A program made the position numbers and the translations under genes. A stretch of DNA of 6,612 bases from an uncultured Eubacteriales bacterium (GTDB taxonomy: Bacteria; Bacillota; Clostridia; Eubacteriales; Anaerofustaceae), in assembly GCA_902796565.1 (NCBI GenBank), contig CADBPP010000273.1:1-6612 (forward strand), given 5' to 3'. The notes under the pieces are model-generated. The model saw only the letters and a program-made list of their open reading frames with translations. It did no database searches and was not told the DNA's origin. Shown here one piece after another: positions 1-5,435 of this stretch (the stretch's first letter is position 1; the number at the start of each line of letters is the position of its first letter).

Positions 1-104
1 ATGAGCAAAAAAGCCGCGCGAACCTATGTGAGCGTGGCGATTTGCGAATGTCCGGCAGGATCGCGGGAGCGCGAAGCGCGGAGCGATCCGCCTTATGCGC
101 ACAA
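1..104. repeat. Structured GC-rich non-coding element, possible dispersed intergenic repeat
   Basis: No credible gene lies here, although a plus-strand frame stays open through it. The sequence is rich in inverted repeats. GGATCGC at 58-64 pairs with GCGATCC at 83-89 and encloses a smaller GCGC-GAA-GCGC hairpin at 69-79. On the minus strand, bases 38-32 (GCCACGC) can pair with bases 19-13 (GCGCGGC) with one A/C mismatch. That arm is followed directly by six T at 12-7, which looks like a second terminator downstream of the tRNA terminator. Very similar A6 tracts at 7-12 and 103-108 bound the block. From memory it resembles short palindromic intergenic elements scattered through rumen Lachnospiraceae genomes, but I cannot confirm copy number from one window. 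It may extend past position 1. Confidence 0.4.
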
Positions 105-129
105 AAAAGCTCCCGATCTCTCGAGAGCT
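103..129 (-). terminator. Intrinsic terminator of the tRNA-Gln gene
   Basis: On the minus strand a 9-bp stem (bases 129-121 with 116-108, one T/G wobble) is capped by a GAGA loop of the stable GNRA type. It runs straight into six T at 108-103. It begins only 3 nt after the tRNA discriminator base, so it ends the tRNA transcript. Any argS read-through would stop here too, because no other terminator is visible after argS. Confidence 0.9.
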
Positions 130-132
130 CTA

Positions 133-204
133 CAGCGCCACAAGGATTCGAACCTTGAAATGACGGAGTCAGAGTCCGCTGCCTTACCGTTTGGCTATGG
201 CGCT
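133..204 (-). tRNA. tRNA-Gln, anticodon CUG
   Basis: A complete cloverleaf of 72 nt can be folded by eye. The acceptor stem AGCGCCA/TGGCGCT has 7 perfect pairs. The D arm is GCC/GGC, and the anticodon stem GCGGA/TCCGT encloses the loop CTCTGAC. The T arm CAAGG-TTCGAAT-CCTTG is perfect. Loop positions 34-36 read CTG, so the tRNA decodes CAG glutamine codons. The discriminator base is G, as is usual for tRNA-Gln. The genome does not encode CCA (TAG follows), so the tail must be added by a CCA-adding enzyme. The gene lies 63 bp downstream of argS but has its own promoter. A 5-bp hairpin (208-212 with 221-225) sits in the short 5' leader just before the RNase P cleavage point. Confidence 0.97.
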
Positions 205-231
205 TCACGCAGTTTTGCGGCTGCGGGATTT

Positions 232-259
232 ATTATACCACTTTCTGCCGATACGTCAA
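232..259 (-). promoter_or_regulatory. Sigma-70/SigA-type promoter for tRNA-Gln
   Basis: The -35 element TTGACG is at 259-254 (5 of 6 consensus). A 16-bp spacer follows, then a perfect -10 TATAAT at 237-232. TG plus one base precedes the -10, which makes an extended -10 element. The predicted start is near 225, about 20 nt before the mature tRNA. The -35 begins 8 bp after the argS stop codon. This is the best promoter match in the window, as expected for a tRNA gene. Confidence 0.9.
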
Positions 260-267
260 GCGGTTTT

Positions 268-2028
268 TTACATCCTTTCCGGCGCCGAAAAACCGAGGAT
301 CCCGATGCATTTCGTAAGCACGCGCACCGTCAGCGAAAGCAGCGCCAGATACGACGCCCGCTTCGCCCCGTCCGGCTCTCCGAGCACCTTCACTTCGTGG
401 TAAAAGCTGTTGAATTCGTTCGAGAGCTCGTAAATATACTGGCAGAGCTTATGCGGCGCAAGCTCATCCCAGGACTGCTCCAGCACCTCCCCGAAGCGCG
501 CGAGCGAAAGCGCGAGAGCCTTTCCCGAAGGATGCTCGAGCTCGGCCGGAACGAAATCGTTCAAAAGCGCCGCTCTCTCCTCCCCGCTCTTCGCGAGGAT
601 GCTGTTGATGCGCACGATCGTATAAAGGATATACGGGCCCGTATTGCCCTCGAAGCTCGTAAAGCGGTCGATATCGAAGATATAGTCCTTGGAAGCCTGG
701 TTCGACAGATCGCCGTATTTGAGCGCCGCAAGCCCCACCGTCTTCGCGATGGCGCGCGCTTCCGCCTCCGGGATCTCCTCTTCCGGACGCGTCTCGCGGA
801 TGCGCTCGAGCACCTTTTCCTCAATATCCCCGATCAGGACCGAAAGGCGCATCACGCCGCCCTCCCTGGTCTTGAAGGGCTTTCCGTCGCGGCCGTTCAT
901 GGTGCCGAAACCGAGGAAGGTGAGGCCCTGCTCCGGCTTTACGATGCCGGCCTTCCGGGCAACGCGGAAAAAGCTCGTATAATGGAGGTCCTGGCGCTTG
1001 TCGGCGACATAGACGTAGGAGTCCGGACGGTACAGGAGCTCACGCTCCACCAGGGTCGCGAGGTCCGTCGTCGCGTAGAGGGAGGCGCCGTCGGACTTCC
1101 GCACGATACAGGGAGGAAGCTCGGTCCTGTCGCCGGGCTCGGAAACATCCACCACAAGGGCGCCCTCGGATTCGTAGGCGATCCCCCGGTCCTCAAAGTC
1201 CTTCAGCATGTCCGGAATGTATTTCTGGACGTCCGATTCGCCCTTCCAGAGCTCGAAATGCACGTCCAGCGCGTCGTAATTCTTTCTGAGATCGGCCAGG
1301 GAGAGCTCCATGATGCGCTCCCAGATAGCCCTGCAGCGCGGATCGCCGCTCTGCAGCATCCCGGTATAGCGGAGCGCGCGCTCGCGGAACGCGGCAGCCG
1401 CCTCAGTCAGCTTTCCGTCTTCACCCTTATCCTTCGACTTTGCGGACGCCGCCGGATAGATCTCCTCGAGGTCGCGGATGTCGAACTCCGTCTGGCCGCG
1501 GTCCTCAAGCTCCGCAATGATAAGCCCCATCTGAAGCCCCCAGTCGCCGAGATGCACGTCTCCCGTCATCTCGTGGCCTATGGCGGCCCCCATGCGCTTC
1601 AATGCCTCGCCGATGACCGCCGAGCGCAGATGCCCCACGTGCAGGGGCTTCGCGACGTTCGCCCCGCCGTAGTCGACGAGGATCTTCTGCTTCTTTTCGG
1701 GCTCCGGTACGCCGAGGCGGCTGTCCGCCGCCATGTCCGCAAGCACCCCGGAAACGAACTGTGGGGAAAGGTCCAGGTTGATAAAGCCCGGCATGCAGGT
1801 CTCCGCCTTTGAAAAAGCGGGCGAACTTTTCAGTTCCGCGCAGATCTCTTCCGCGATGTCGATGGGCTTTCTGCGCTCCGTTTTTGCAAGGGGCAGCGCC
1901 CCGTTGCACTGGTACTCGCACAGATCCGGACGCGAGCTTAAGGAGGCCTTCGCGTAAGCCGTGTCGTGCCCGGTCTTTTCAAAAGCCGCGCGCAGTATGC
2001 CGTTCAGGATATCGGTCATCTTTTCCAT
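268..2028 (-). CDS. argS: Arginine--tRNA ligase (ArgRS)
   Basis: This cytoplasmic class I aminoacyl-tRNA synthetase charges tRNA-Arg using ATP. The 586-residue protein is full length for the family. In order it shows the N-terminal tRNA-contacting (Add-1) domain at about 1-105, the HIGH signature as HVGH at 130-133, GDWG at 161-164, the conserved KSDGASLYATTDLAT stretch at 311-325 and the degenerate KMSKS region GKPFKTREGG at 382-391. The DALR-type anticodon-binding domain starts at GNTGPYILYT (461-470), and the protein ends in the typical PERM. ArgRS enzymes often lack a canonical KMSKS and need tRNA to activate arginine (family knowledge). The annotated ATG at 2028 lies 12 nt from GGAGGA, which is long. 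Met4 (2019) is an alternative start; see the findings. No clear promoter lies in the 80-bp gap after efp, so co-transcription with efp is possible. No terminator follows before the tRNA promoter. Confidence 0.97.
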   Translation of the reverse strand: MEKMTDILNGILRAAFEKTGHDTAYAKASLSSRPDLCEYQCNGALPLAKTERRKPIDIAEEICAELKSSPAFSKAETCMPGFINLDLSPQFVSGVLADMAADSRLGVPEPEKKQKILVDYGGANVAKPLHVGHLRSAVIGEALKRMGAAIGHEMTGDVHLGDWGLQMGLIIAELEDRGQTEFDIRDLEEIYPAASAKSKDKGEDGKLTEAAAAFRERALRYTGMLQSGDPRCRAIWERIMELSLADLRKNYDALDVHFELWKGESDVQKYIPDMLKDFEDRGIAYESEGALVVDVSEPGDRTELPPCIVRKSDGASLYATTDLATLVERELLYRPDSYVYVADKRQDLHYTSFFRVARKAGIVKPEQGLTFLGFGTMNGRDGKPFKTREGGVMRLSVLIGDIEEKVLERIRETRPEEEIPEAEARAIAKTVGLAALKYGDLSNQASKDYIFDIDRFTSFEGNTGPYILYTIVRINSILAKSGEERAALLNDFVPAELEHPSGKALALSLARFGEVLEQSWDELAPHKLCQYIYELSNEFNSFYHEVKVLGEPDGAKRASYLALLSLTVRVLTKCIGILGFSAPERM

Positions 2029-2033
2029 AGCAT
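2016..2033 (-). other. Possible five-codon leader frame (MLWKR) overlapping the argS start
   Basis: An ATG at 2033 opens the frame Met-Leu-Trp-Lys-Arg and stops at TGA (2018-2016). It lies in a different frame from argS. The GGAGGA at 2046-2041 is 7 nt from this ATG, which is ideal, but 12 nt from the annotated argS ATG. Its stop overlaps argS Met4 as ATGA, a layout common in translational coupling. The last sense codon is AGA (Arg). A frame this short can arise by chance, so translation is only an inference. Confidence 0.25.
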
Positions 2034-2039
2034 CAAACA

Positions 2040-2068
2040 GTCCTCCGGAGCGCAGGGCACCGGAGGAC
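2040..2068 (-). promoter_or_regulatory. Hairpin hiding the argS ribosome binding site (possible attenuator or efp terminator)
   Basis: On the minus strand GTCCTCCGG (2068-2060) pairs perfectly with CCGGAGGAC (2048-2040) around an 11-nt loop. The 3' arm contains the GGAGGA used by argS, so folding would block initiation. The stem is followed by TGTTTGATG, a poor T tract, so it could be at most a weak terminator for efp. On the plus strand the same hairpin is followed after 5 nt by tttcttttt (2074-2082), a better T tract, but no plus-strand gene needs it. Confidence 0.6.
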
Positions 2069-2108
2069 CAGCCTTTCTTTTTATAAAGTCTGTACTGCCG
2101 GGAGACTG

Positions 2109-2666
2109 TCAGACACGCGACAGATATTCGCCGGTACGGGTATCGATCTTGATCTTGTCGCCGATGTTGACAAACAGCGGGACGCTGACCTGCGCGCCGG
2201 TCTCGACGATCGCGGGCTTGCTGGCGCCGGTCGCGGTATCGCCCTTGAAGCCGGGCTCGGTGTCCGTGATCTCAAGCTCGACGAACATGGGCGGCTCAAC
2301 AGAGAATACGCTGCCGTTATAGGAGCAGATCTTGCAGATGTCGTTCTCCTTGACGAAGGTCATGGCATTGCCGACGACATCCTGGTTCAGGGAAAGCTGC
2401 TCGTAGTTTTCGGTGTTCATGAAGTTGTACTGCTCGCCGTCCTGATACAGATACTGCATATCGATGCGGTCGATGCGCGCTGCCGGGAACTTCTCGGTGG
2501 GGCGGAAGGTACGCTCGACCACGCCGCCGTTGATGACGTTCTTCAGCTTCGTTCTTACGAACGCAGCGCCCTTGCCGGGCTTGACATGCTGGAATTCCAC
2601 GATCTGCAGGACCTGTCCGTCGATCTCTACCGTAATGCCGTTCCTGAAATCACCTGCTGATACCAT
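2109..2666 (-). CDS. efp: Translation elongation factor P
   Basis: EF-P binds the ribosome between the P and E sites and relieves stalling at consecutive prolines. The 185-residue length equals that of the Bacillus subtilis protein, as I recall it. The N-terminal KOW-like domain (about 1-65) carries the loop HVKPGKGAAFVR, whose tip residue is Lys32. This is the residue modified in EF-P proteins; in B. subtilis it carries 5-aminopentanol. Two OB-type domains follow, ending in the family's usual DTRTGEYLSRV. The start is supported by GGAGGA (2680-2675) 8 nt before the ATG. No modification enzyme is encoded in the window. A 58-bp gap separates it from yqeG, and a candidate promoter overlaps the yqeG 3' end, so efp may be transcribed alone as well as from the upstream genes. 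Confidence 0.98.
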   Translation of the reverse strand: MVSAGDFRNGITVEIDGQVLQIVEFQHVKPGKGAAFVRTKLKNVINGGVVERTFRPTEKFPAARIDRIDMQYLYQDGEQYNFMNTENYEQLSLNQDVVGNAMTFVKENDICKICSYNGSVFSVEPPMFVELEITDTEPGFKGDTATGASKPAIVETGAQVSVPLFVNIGDKIKIDTRTGEYLSRV

Positions 2667-2712
2667 ATATATGATCCTCCAATCTTATTCGAGCTGAAAA
2701 ATTTCCGTGTCT

Positions 2713-2741
2713 ATTTTACCCGTTTCAGCTGTTCTTTGCAA
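2713..2741 (-). promoter_or_regulatory. Candidate promoter for efp
   Basis: TTGCAA (2741-2736) and TAAAAT (2718-2713) are separated by 17 bp. They match the -35 and -10 consensus at 4 of 6 and 5 of 6 positions. The predicted start is near 2706, which gives a leader of about 40 nt before the efp ATG. The -35 and part of the spacer lie in the last codons of yqeG. The same -35 hexamer and spacing recur in the candidate promoter at 5407-5435. Confidence 0.5.
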
Positions 2742-3240
2742 GCCTTTTCTGACGAAGATACATCTTAAGGACCGGGTATTCCAGCCGGCGTTTAAAACGG
2801 ATCTTCGGAGTATCCGTGCTTAAGTCCAAAGGCCTCACGAGAAGGCTTTCGATCCCGGCAAGATTCGCGCCCAGGATATCCGTAAAAAGCTGGTCTCCGA
2901 CCAACAGAACAGAAGCCTTCGAAAGGCCCATCATCGAAATGGCCTTCCGGATGCCTCCGGGCAGCGGCTTCATAGCCCTGCAGAGATGATCCGCTCCGGT
3001 CAGCGCCGCGAAGCTCCGGACTCTCGGCTCTTCGTTGTTGGAGACGACCATAACGGAAAAACCTGTATCCTTCAGCCGCTTAACTAGCGCCGCCGCACGC
3101 CGGTCAGCCGGCGCGTCGTGAGGGACCAGGGTGTTGTCGATATCAAATAAAATACCGCGGATACCCCGCGAGAACGCTTTTTCGTAGTCATATGCGTAAG
3201 CGCTCGGCGCGGTATCCGTGGGAAACAGGAACCGGAACAA
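2725..3240 (-). CDS. yqeG: YqeG-family HAD-IIIA phosphatase
   Basis: This is a predicted cytoplasmic, Mg-dependent HAD-superfamily phosphatase. Motif I is DIDNTLV at 33-39, with nucleophile Asp33 and acid/base Asp35. Motif II is VVSNN (Ser67), motif III is Lys91 in MKPLPGG, and motif IV is GDQLFTD with Asp116 and Asp121. No large cap insertion is present. At 171 residues it is a normal YqeG. The family is related to the yeast mitochondrial phosphatidylglycerophosphate phosphatase Gep4, but the bacterial substrate is not settled as far as I know. The start is a TTG codon at 3240-3238. No ATG or GTG fits the family N-terminus (FRFLFP), and the frame is closed just upstream by the nrdR stop. A G-rich stretch in the last nrdR codons (GGGGGAAAG) is the only ribosome binding site candidate. 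The 3-bp gap suggests translational coupling to nrdR. Confidence 0.9.
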   Translation of the reverse strand: MFRFLFPTDTAPSAYAYDYEKAFSRGIRGILFDIDNTLVPHDAPADRRAAALVKRLKDTGFSVMVVSNNEEPRVRSFAALTGADHLCRAMKPLPGGIRKAISMMGLSKASVLLVGDQLFTDILGANLAGIESLLVRPLDLSTDTPKIRFKRRLEYPVLKMYLRQKRLAKNS

Positions 3241-3243
3241 AAC

Positions 3244-3705
3244 TTACTTTCCCCCGTTCTTTAAGAGCTTTCCGATCTCTTCGACGAAGGTGTTCACATC
3301 CTTGAATTCTCGGTAAACGGAAGCAAAACGAACGTAGGCCACCTCATCGACCAGCTTCAGCTTCTGCATGACCTTCTCTCCGATCACGGAGCTGGGGATC
3401 TCTTTTTCCTCGAAGCTGAAAATCTCGTTCTCGATCTCATCGATCAGACCGCGGATCTGGGCGGACGATACCGGACGTTTATGACAGGAAGTCACGATAC
3501 CGGCTTCGATCTTTGCGCGGTTGTAGGGCTCCCTGGTATTATCCTTCTTTATGATCATGAGAGGCATGGTCTCAAGCTTCTCATAGGTCGTAAAGCGTTT
3601 TCCGCATGTCTCGCACTGCCGGCGCCTGCGGATGGAGGTATTCTCATCCGCAGGCCTCGAGTCGATCACTTTTGTGTCGTCTGCATTACAGTAGGGACAC
3701 TTCAT
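3244..3705 (-). CDS. nrdR: Transcriptional repressor NrdR
   Basis: NrdR represses ribonucleotide reductase genes by binding paired NrdR boxes, and it senses ATP/dATP through an ATP-cone domain. The 153-residue protein has the normal length and layout. An N-terminal zinc ribbon has Cys3, Cys6, Cys31 and Cys34, with the basic run RRRRQC (26-31). An ATP-cone spans about 49-139, containing KKDNTREPYNRAKI (53-66) and VAYVRFASVYREFKDV (122-137). The ATG is preceded by AGGA about 6 nt upstream. The gene lies 13 bp after the DUF975-like gene and 3 bp before yqeG. No ribonucleotide reductase gene and no recognisable NrdR box pair are in the window, so its targets are elsewhere. Confidence 0.97.
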   Translation of the reverse strand: MKCPYCNADDTKVIDSRPADENTSIRRRRQCETCGKRFTTYEKLETMPLMIIKKDNTREPYNRAKIEAGIVTSCHKRPVSSAQIRGLIDEIENEIFSFEEKEIPSSVIGEKVMQKLKLVDEVAYVRFASVYREFKDVNTFVEEIGKLLKNGGK

Positions 3706-3718
3706 CCGTTTTCCTCAT

Positions 3719-4909
3719 TTACTGGAGCACCGGAACAGGTCCGGCCGCAACATCCGGGCCGGCTGCGGCCTCCGCTGCCGGTTCGGCTGCCGTTACAGGT
3801 GCCGGTTCAGCAATGGGTTCGGGTGCCGGGACTGCGGGCGCAGGCTCGGGAACCGCCGCTTCGGGAGCAGGCTCAGGCAAGGCTTCCGCTTCTGCCACGG
3901 GCGCTTCCAATGCGGGTGCTTCAGCTGCAGGAGCTGCTGCTTCTGCTGCTGCGGGTGCTTCTTCTACTGCCGCGGGAGCCGCTTCGGGAGCGGGTGCGGG
4001 TGCGGGTGCTTCCGCTGCGGGAGCTTCTTCCACTGCCGCGGGAGCTGCTGCGGGTTCTTCCTTCAGAACGCCTGCCTTCACAAGGGCGGCCTTCTTCACG
4101 TCAACGCCTGCGCCGTCAAGGTAGAGCAGGATCTTGGATGCATTGATATAGGGCGATACCCAGATATCCGCGAAGCCAAGGGTCATAATGCTCGGGATGA
4201 TCCAGAAGATGAAGCTGAACGTATTGAGCCAGAAGATCTTGAACTTTCTGCCGGAGGAGCACTTTGAGGATTCCGCAAGCGCTTCTCTCACGCCGAGATC
4301 GTTCCTGTCCACGACGACATAACCTGCAAAGCCCCAGGAAAGAAGCTTGTACAGAAGGACCAGTACAAAGAATACGCCGATGCCGATGCCGACCTTCATT
4401 GCGTCGGGACCGAGATCGTTGAAGCGCGGAAGGCCGAGCACGATGCCGGCGACCGCAGCGCCGACCAGGGCGATGATCACCATACGGAACAGGATCAGGA
4501 TCCCGGTGCCGATGAGGCGCAGCGGATGCGCGCACTTCTTGCAGCCGTAGAACAGATCGCCGATCTTGGCCTTGCCGGTACGGCACATGTTGATCAGGAG
4601 CTTCCGCTCGCCGATCATGAAGAAATAATCATAGATGATCAGCACGAGCAGGAACAGGGCGCCGATGATGAGCCCCGCGATGGCGGGAGCATGGCCCTTA
4701 AGCTGGGTAATGGCGGGCGGCAGGATCTGCATGATCTCGGCCGGAACCTGGTCCGGAACTTCAATGATCGCCGCAAGCCCGAGCCCCGCGCACATGATCG
4801 CCGCGAAAAAGAGCTCGATGATGTTCTTGAATATTTTTGCGATGATGATCTTCCAATAGTTGCCGCGCAGCGCGATACGTGCAGCGGTCTTGATCTCCCT
4901 GACTTTCAT
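3719..4909 (-). CDS. DUF975-like integral membrane protein with Ala/Pro/Glu-rich tail
   Basis: The function is unknown. The 396-residue protein has two parts. Residues 1-265 look like the DUF975 family of Firmicutes: it opens with a short basic segment (MKVREIKTAARIALRGNYWK) and has about five or six hydrophobic segments (roughly 21-50, 73-98, 132-160, 172-200 and 225-250). The conserved-looking stretch ALAESSKCSSG is followed by FSFIFWIIPSIMTLGFADIWVSPY. There is no cleavable signal peptide. Residues 284-396 are a low-complexity tail made almost only of Ala, Pro, Glu and Val, which should be extended, disordered and probably cytoplasmic. The start is well supported: GGAGGT lies about 7 nt before the ATG and overlaps the stop codon of the preceding gene, suggesting coupled translation. 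It is probably co-transcribed with nrdR. Family assignment is by eye from the last membrane segments. Confidence 0.8.
   Translation of the reverse strand: MKVREIKTAARIALRGNYWKIIIAKIFKNIIELFFAAIMCAGLGLAAIIEVPDQVPAEIMQILPPAITQLKGHAPAIAGLIIGALFLLVLIIYDYFFMIGERKLLINMCRTGKAKIGDLFYGCKKCAHPLRLIGTGILILFRMVIIALVGAAVAGIVLGLPRFNDLGPDAMKVGIGIGVFFVLVLLYKLLSWGFAGYVVVDRNDLGVREALAESSKCSSGRKFKIFWLNTFSFIFWIIPSIMTLGFADIWVSPYINASKILLYLDGAGVDVKKAALVKAGVLKEEPAAAPAAVEEAPAAEAPAPAPAPEAAPAAVEEAPAAAEAAAPAAEAPALEAPVAEAEALPEPAPEAAVPEPAPAVPAPEPIAEPAPVTAAEPAAEAAAGPDVAAGPVPVLQ
3957..4045. repeat. Direct repeat inside the tail of the DUF975-like gene
   Basis: A 23-bp sequence at 3957-3979 recurs at 4023-4045 with one mismatch, 66 bp (22 codons) apart. 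It encodes the two copies of AAPAAVEEAPA at residues 288-298 and 310-320. The flanks are also full of GCGGGTGCTTC and GGTGCGGGTGC units. This looks like tail growth by in-frame slippage or unequal exchange. Confidence 0.75.
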
Positions 4910-4921
4910 TTCTGCACCTCC

Positions 4922-5305
4922 TTAGCTGAACAGCGGTTTGCCGAAAACGCTGATCTCAATATTCGAATTCAGGTATGCTGCCTTGATCTGCTCGATATAG
5001 GGAAGCATGATCTGTTTCACCGTAGCATAGGGCTCGTAGTCGAAAATGGCGTCACCCATGCGGAGAATGACATAAGCGAGTCCGACGGCAAGGAGGATGA
5101 GTCCGATCACAGAGAAAATAACACCCCATTTCGCACGGCCGTTCATGCCGTAAAGCCCTCTTGAAAGGAAGGCAAAGGCAAAAGCGAGGCCGGCGGTAAA
5201 CACTGCGGGTGCCACCGTCCAGAACCCAAGGATCGTGATGATACCCAGGAGCAGCGCAAGCGTGCTTAAGCCCCCGTTCGTACCCAGTTTGACATCGTTA
5301 CTCAT
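4922..5305 (-). CDS. Small membrane protein of unknown function (weakly DUF4190-like)
   Basis: I do not recognise this 127-residue protein with confidence. It has hydrophobic segments at about 12-28, 31-49 and 60-82. The pattern SRGLYGMNGRAKWGVIFSVIGLI (48-70) recalls the xG-x-Ak-G-xxxSxxGL layout of small DUF4190-type membrane proteins. The last 44 residues are mostly soluble, with charged and aromatic residues. No catalytic motif or cleavable signal peptide is visible. The start is supported by AAGGAG (5315-5310) 4 nt before the ATG. Its stop codon overlaps the ribosome binding site of the DUF975-like gene, so the two are probably translated together and may act together in the membrane. 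It appears to be the first gene of a four-gene transcript ending with yqeG. Confidence 0.8.
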   Translation of the reverse strand: MSNDVKLGTNGGLSTLALLLGIITILGFWTVAPAVFTAGLAFAFAFLSRGLYGMNGRAKWGVIFSVIGLILLAVGLAYVILRMGDAIFDYEPYATVKQIMLPYIEQIKAAYLNSNIEISVFGKPLFS

Positions 5306-5326
5306 ACTTCTCCTTTCCGTCCCTGA

Positions 5327-5349
5327 GCCTGCTGCCTGTGGAAGCAGGC
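5327..5349 (-). promoter_or_regulatory. Hairpin in the leader of the membrane-protein operon
   Basis: GCCTGCT and AGCAGGC (5349-5343 with 5333-5327) form a 7-bp stem with a 9-nt loop. It lies 11 bp upstream of the AAGGAG of the first gene. No T tract follows, so it is not a terminator. It leaves the ribosome binding site exposed and could act as a leader stabiliser, but no function is shown. Confidence 0.4.
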
Positions 5350-5372
5350 GCAGCTTGAGAATCCCTATAAGA

Positions 5373-5408
5373 ATGAAAGCGTACCGGCTTTTAGCGATAC
5401 GCTTTCAT
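5373..5408. promoter_or_regulatory. 11-bp inverted repeat over the promoter start, operator-like
   Basis: ATGAAAGCGTA (5373-5383) and TACGCTTTCAT (5398-5408) are perfect 11-bp arms separated by 14 bp. The right arm overlaps the candidate -10 element and the predicted start near 5400. A transcript from that start would carry only the last few bases of one arm and could not fold the full hairpin, so a DNA operator for a dimeric regulator is the simpler reading. A weak prfC terminator is the alternative, but the 3' flank (TCTTATAGG) is a poor T tract. It does not resemble the NrdR box. Confidence 0.5.
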
Positions 5409-5435
5409 AGTACTACATAATATTCCTGCTTGCAA
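5407..5435 (-). promoter_or_regulatory. Candidate promoter for the membrane protein-nrdR-yqeG operon
   Basis: TTGCAA (5435-5430), a 17-bp spacer and TACTAT (5412-5407) form a moderate SigA-type promoter (4 of 6 at each hexamer). It lies about 95 nt upstream of the first ATG and just downstream of a strongly A/T-rich stretch, which could act like an UP element. The layout matches the candidate efp promoter. Confidence 0.45.

Noticed and set aside
133..204. tRNA-Gln as an integration site for a mobile element
   Set aside because: No integrase gene, no second copy of the tRNA 3' end and no foreign-looking gene lie in the window.
1..1812. Plus-strand open frame of 603 codons, the longest in the window
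   Set aside because: It runs through the repeat element, antisense to the tRNA-Gln and then antisense to most of argS. The argS frame has all ArgRS motifs; this one has none and no ribosome binding site. It is a shadow caused by GC-rich codon use.
2029..2108. T-box riboswitch controlling argS
   Set aside because: The gap is only 80 bp, too short for a T-box leader, and has no T-box motif or specifier-loop structure.
3719..4060. The Pro-rich tail as a strong EF-P-dependent stall, linked to the efp gene downstream
   Set aside because: The tail has many prolines but no adjacent Pro-Pro pair, so it is not a typical EF-P target. The gene proximity is no evidence by itself.
3481..4146. Plus-strand frames with Gly/Ala/Ser-rich or Leu/Arg/Pro-rich repeats
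   Set aside because: They are antisense to nrdR and the low-complexity tail of the DUF975-like gene. The repeats come from the Ala/Pro/Glu codons on the other strand.
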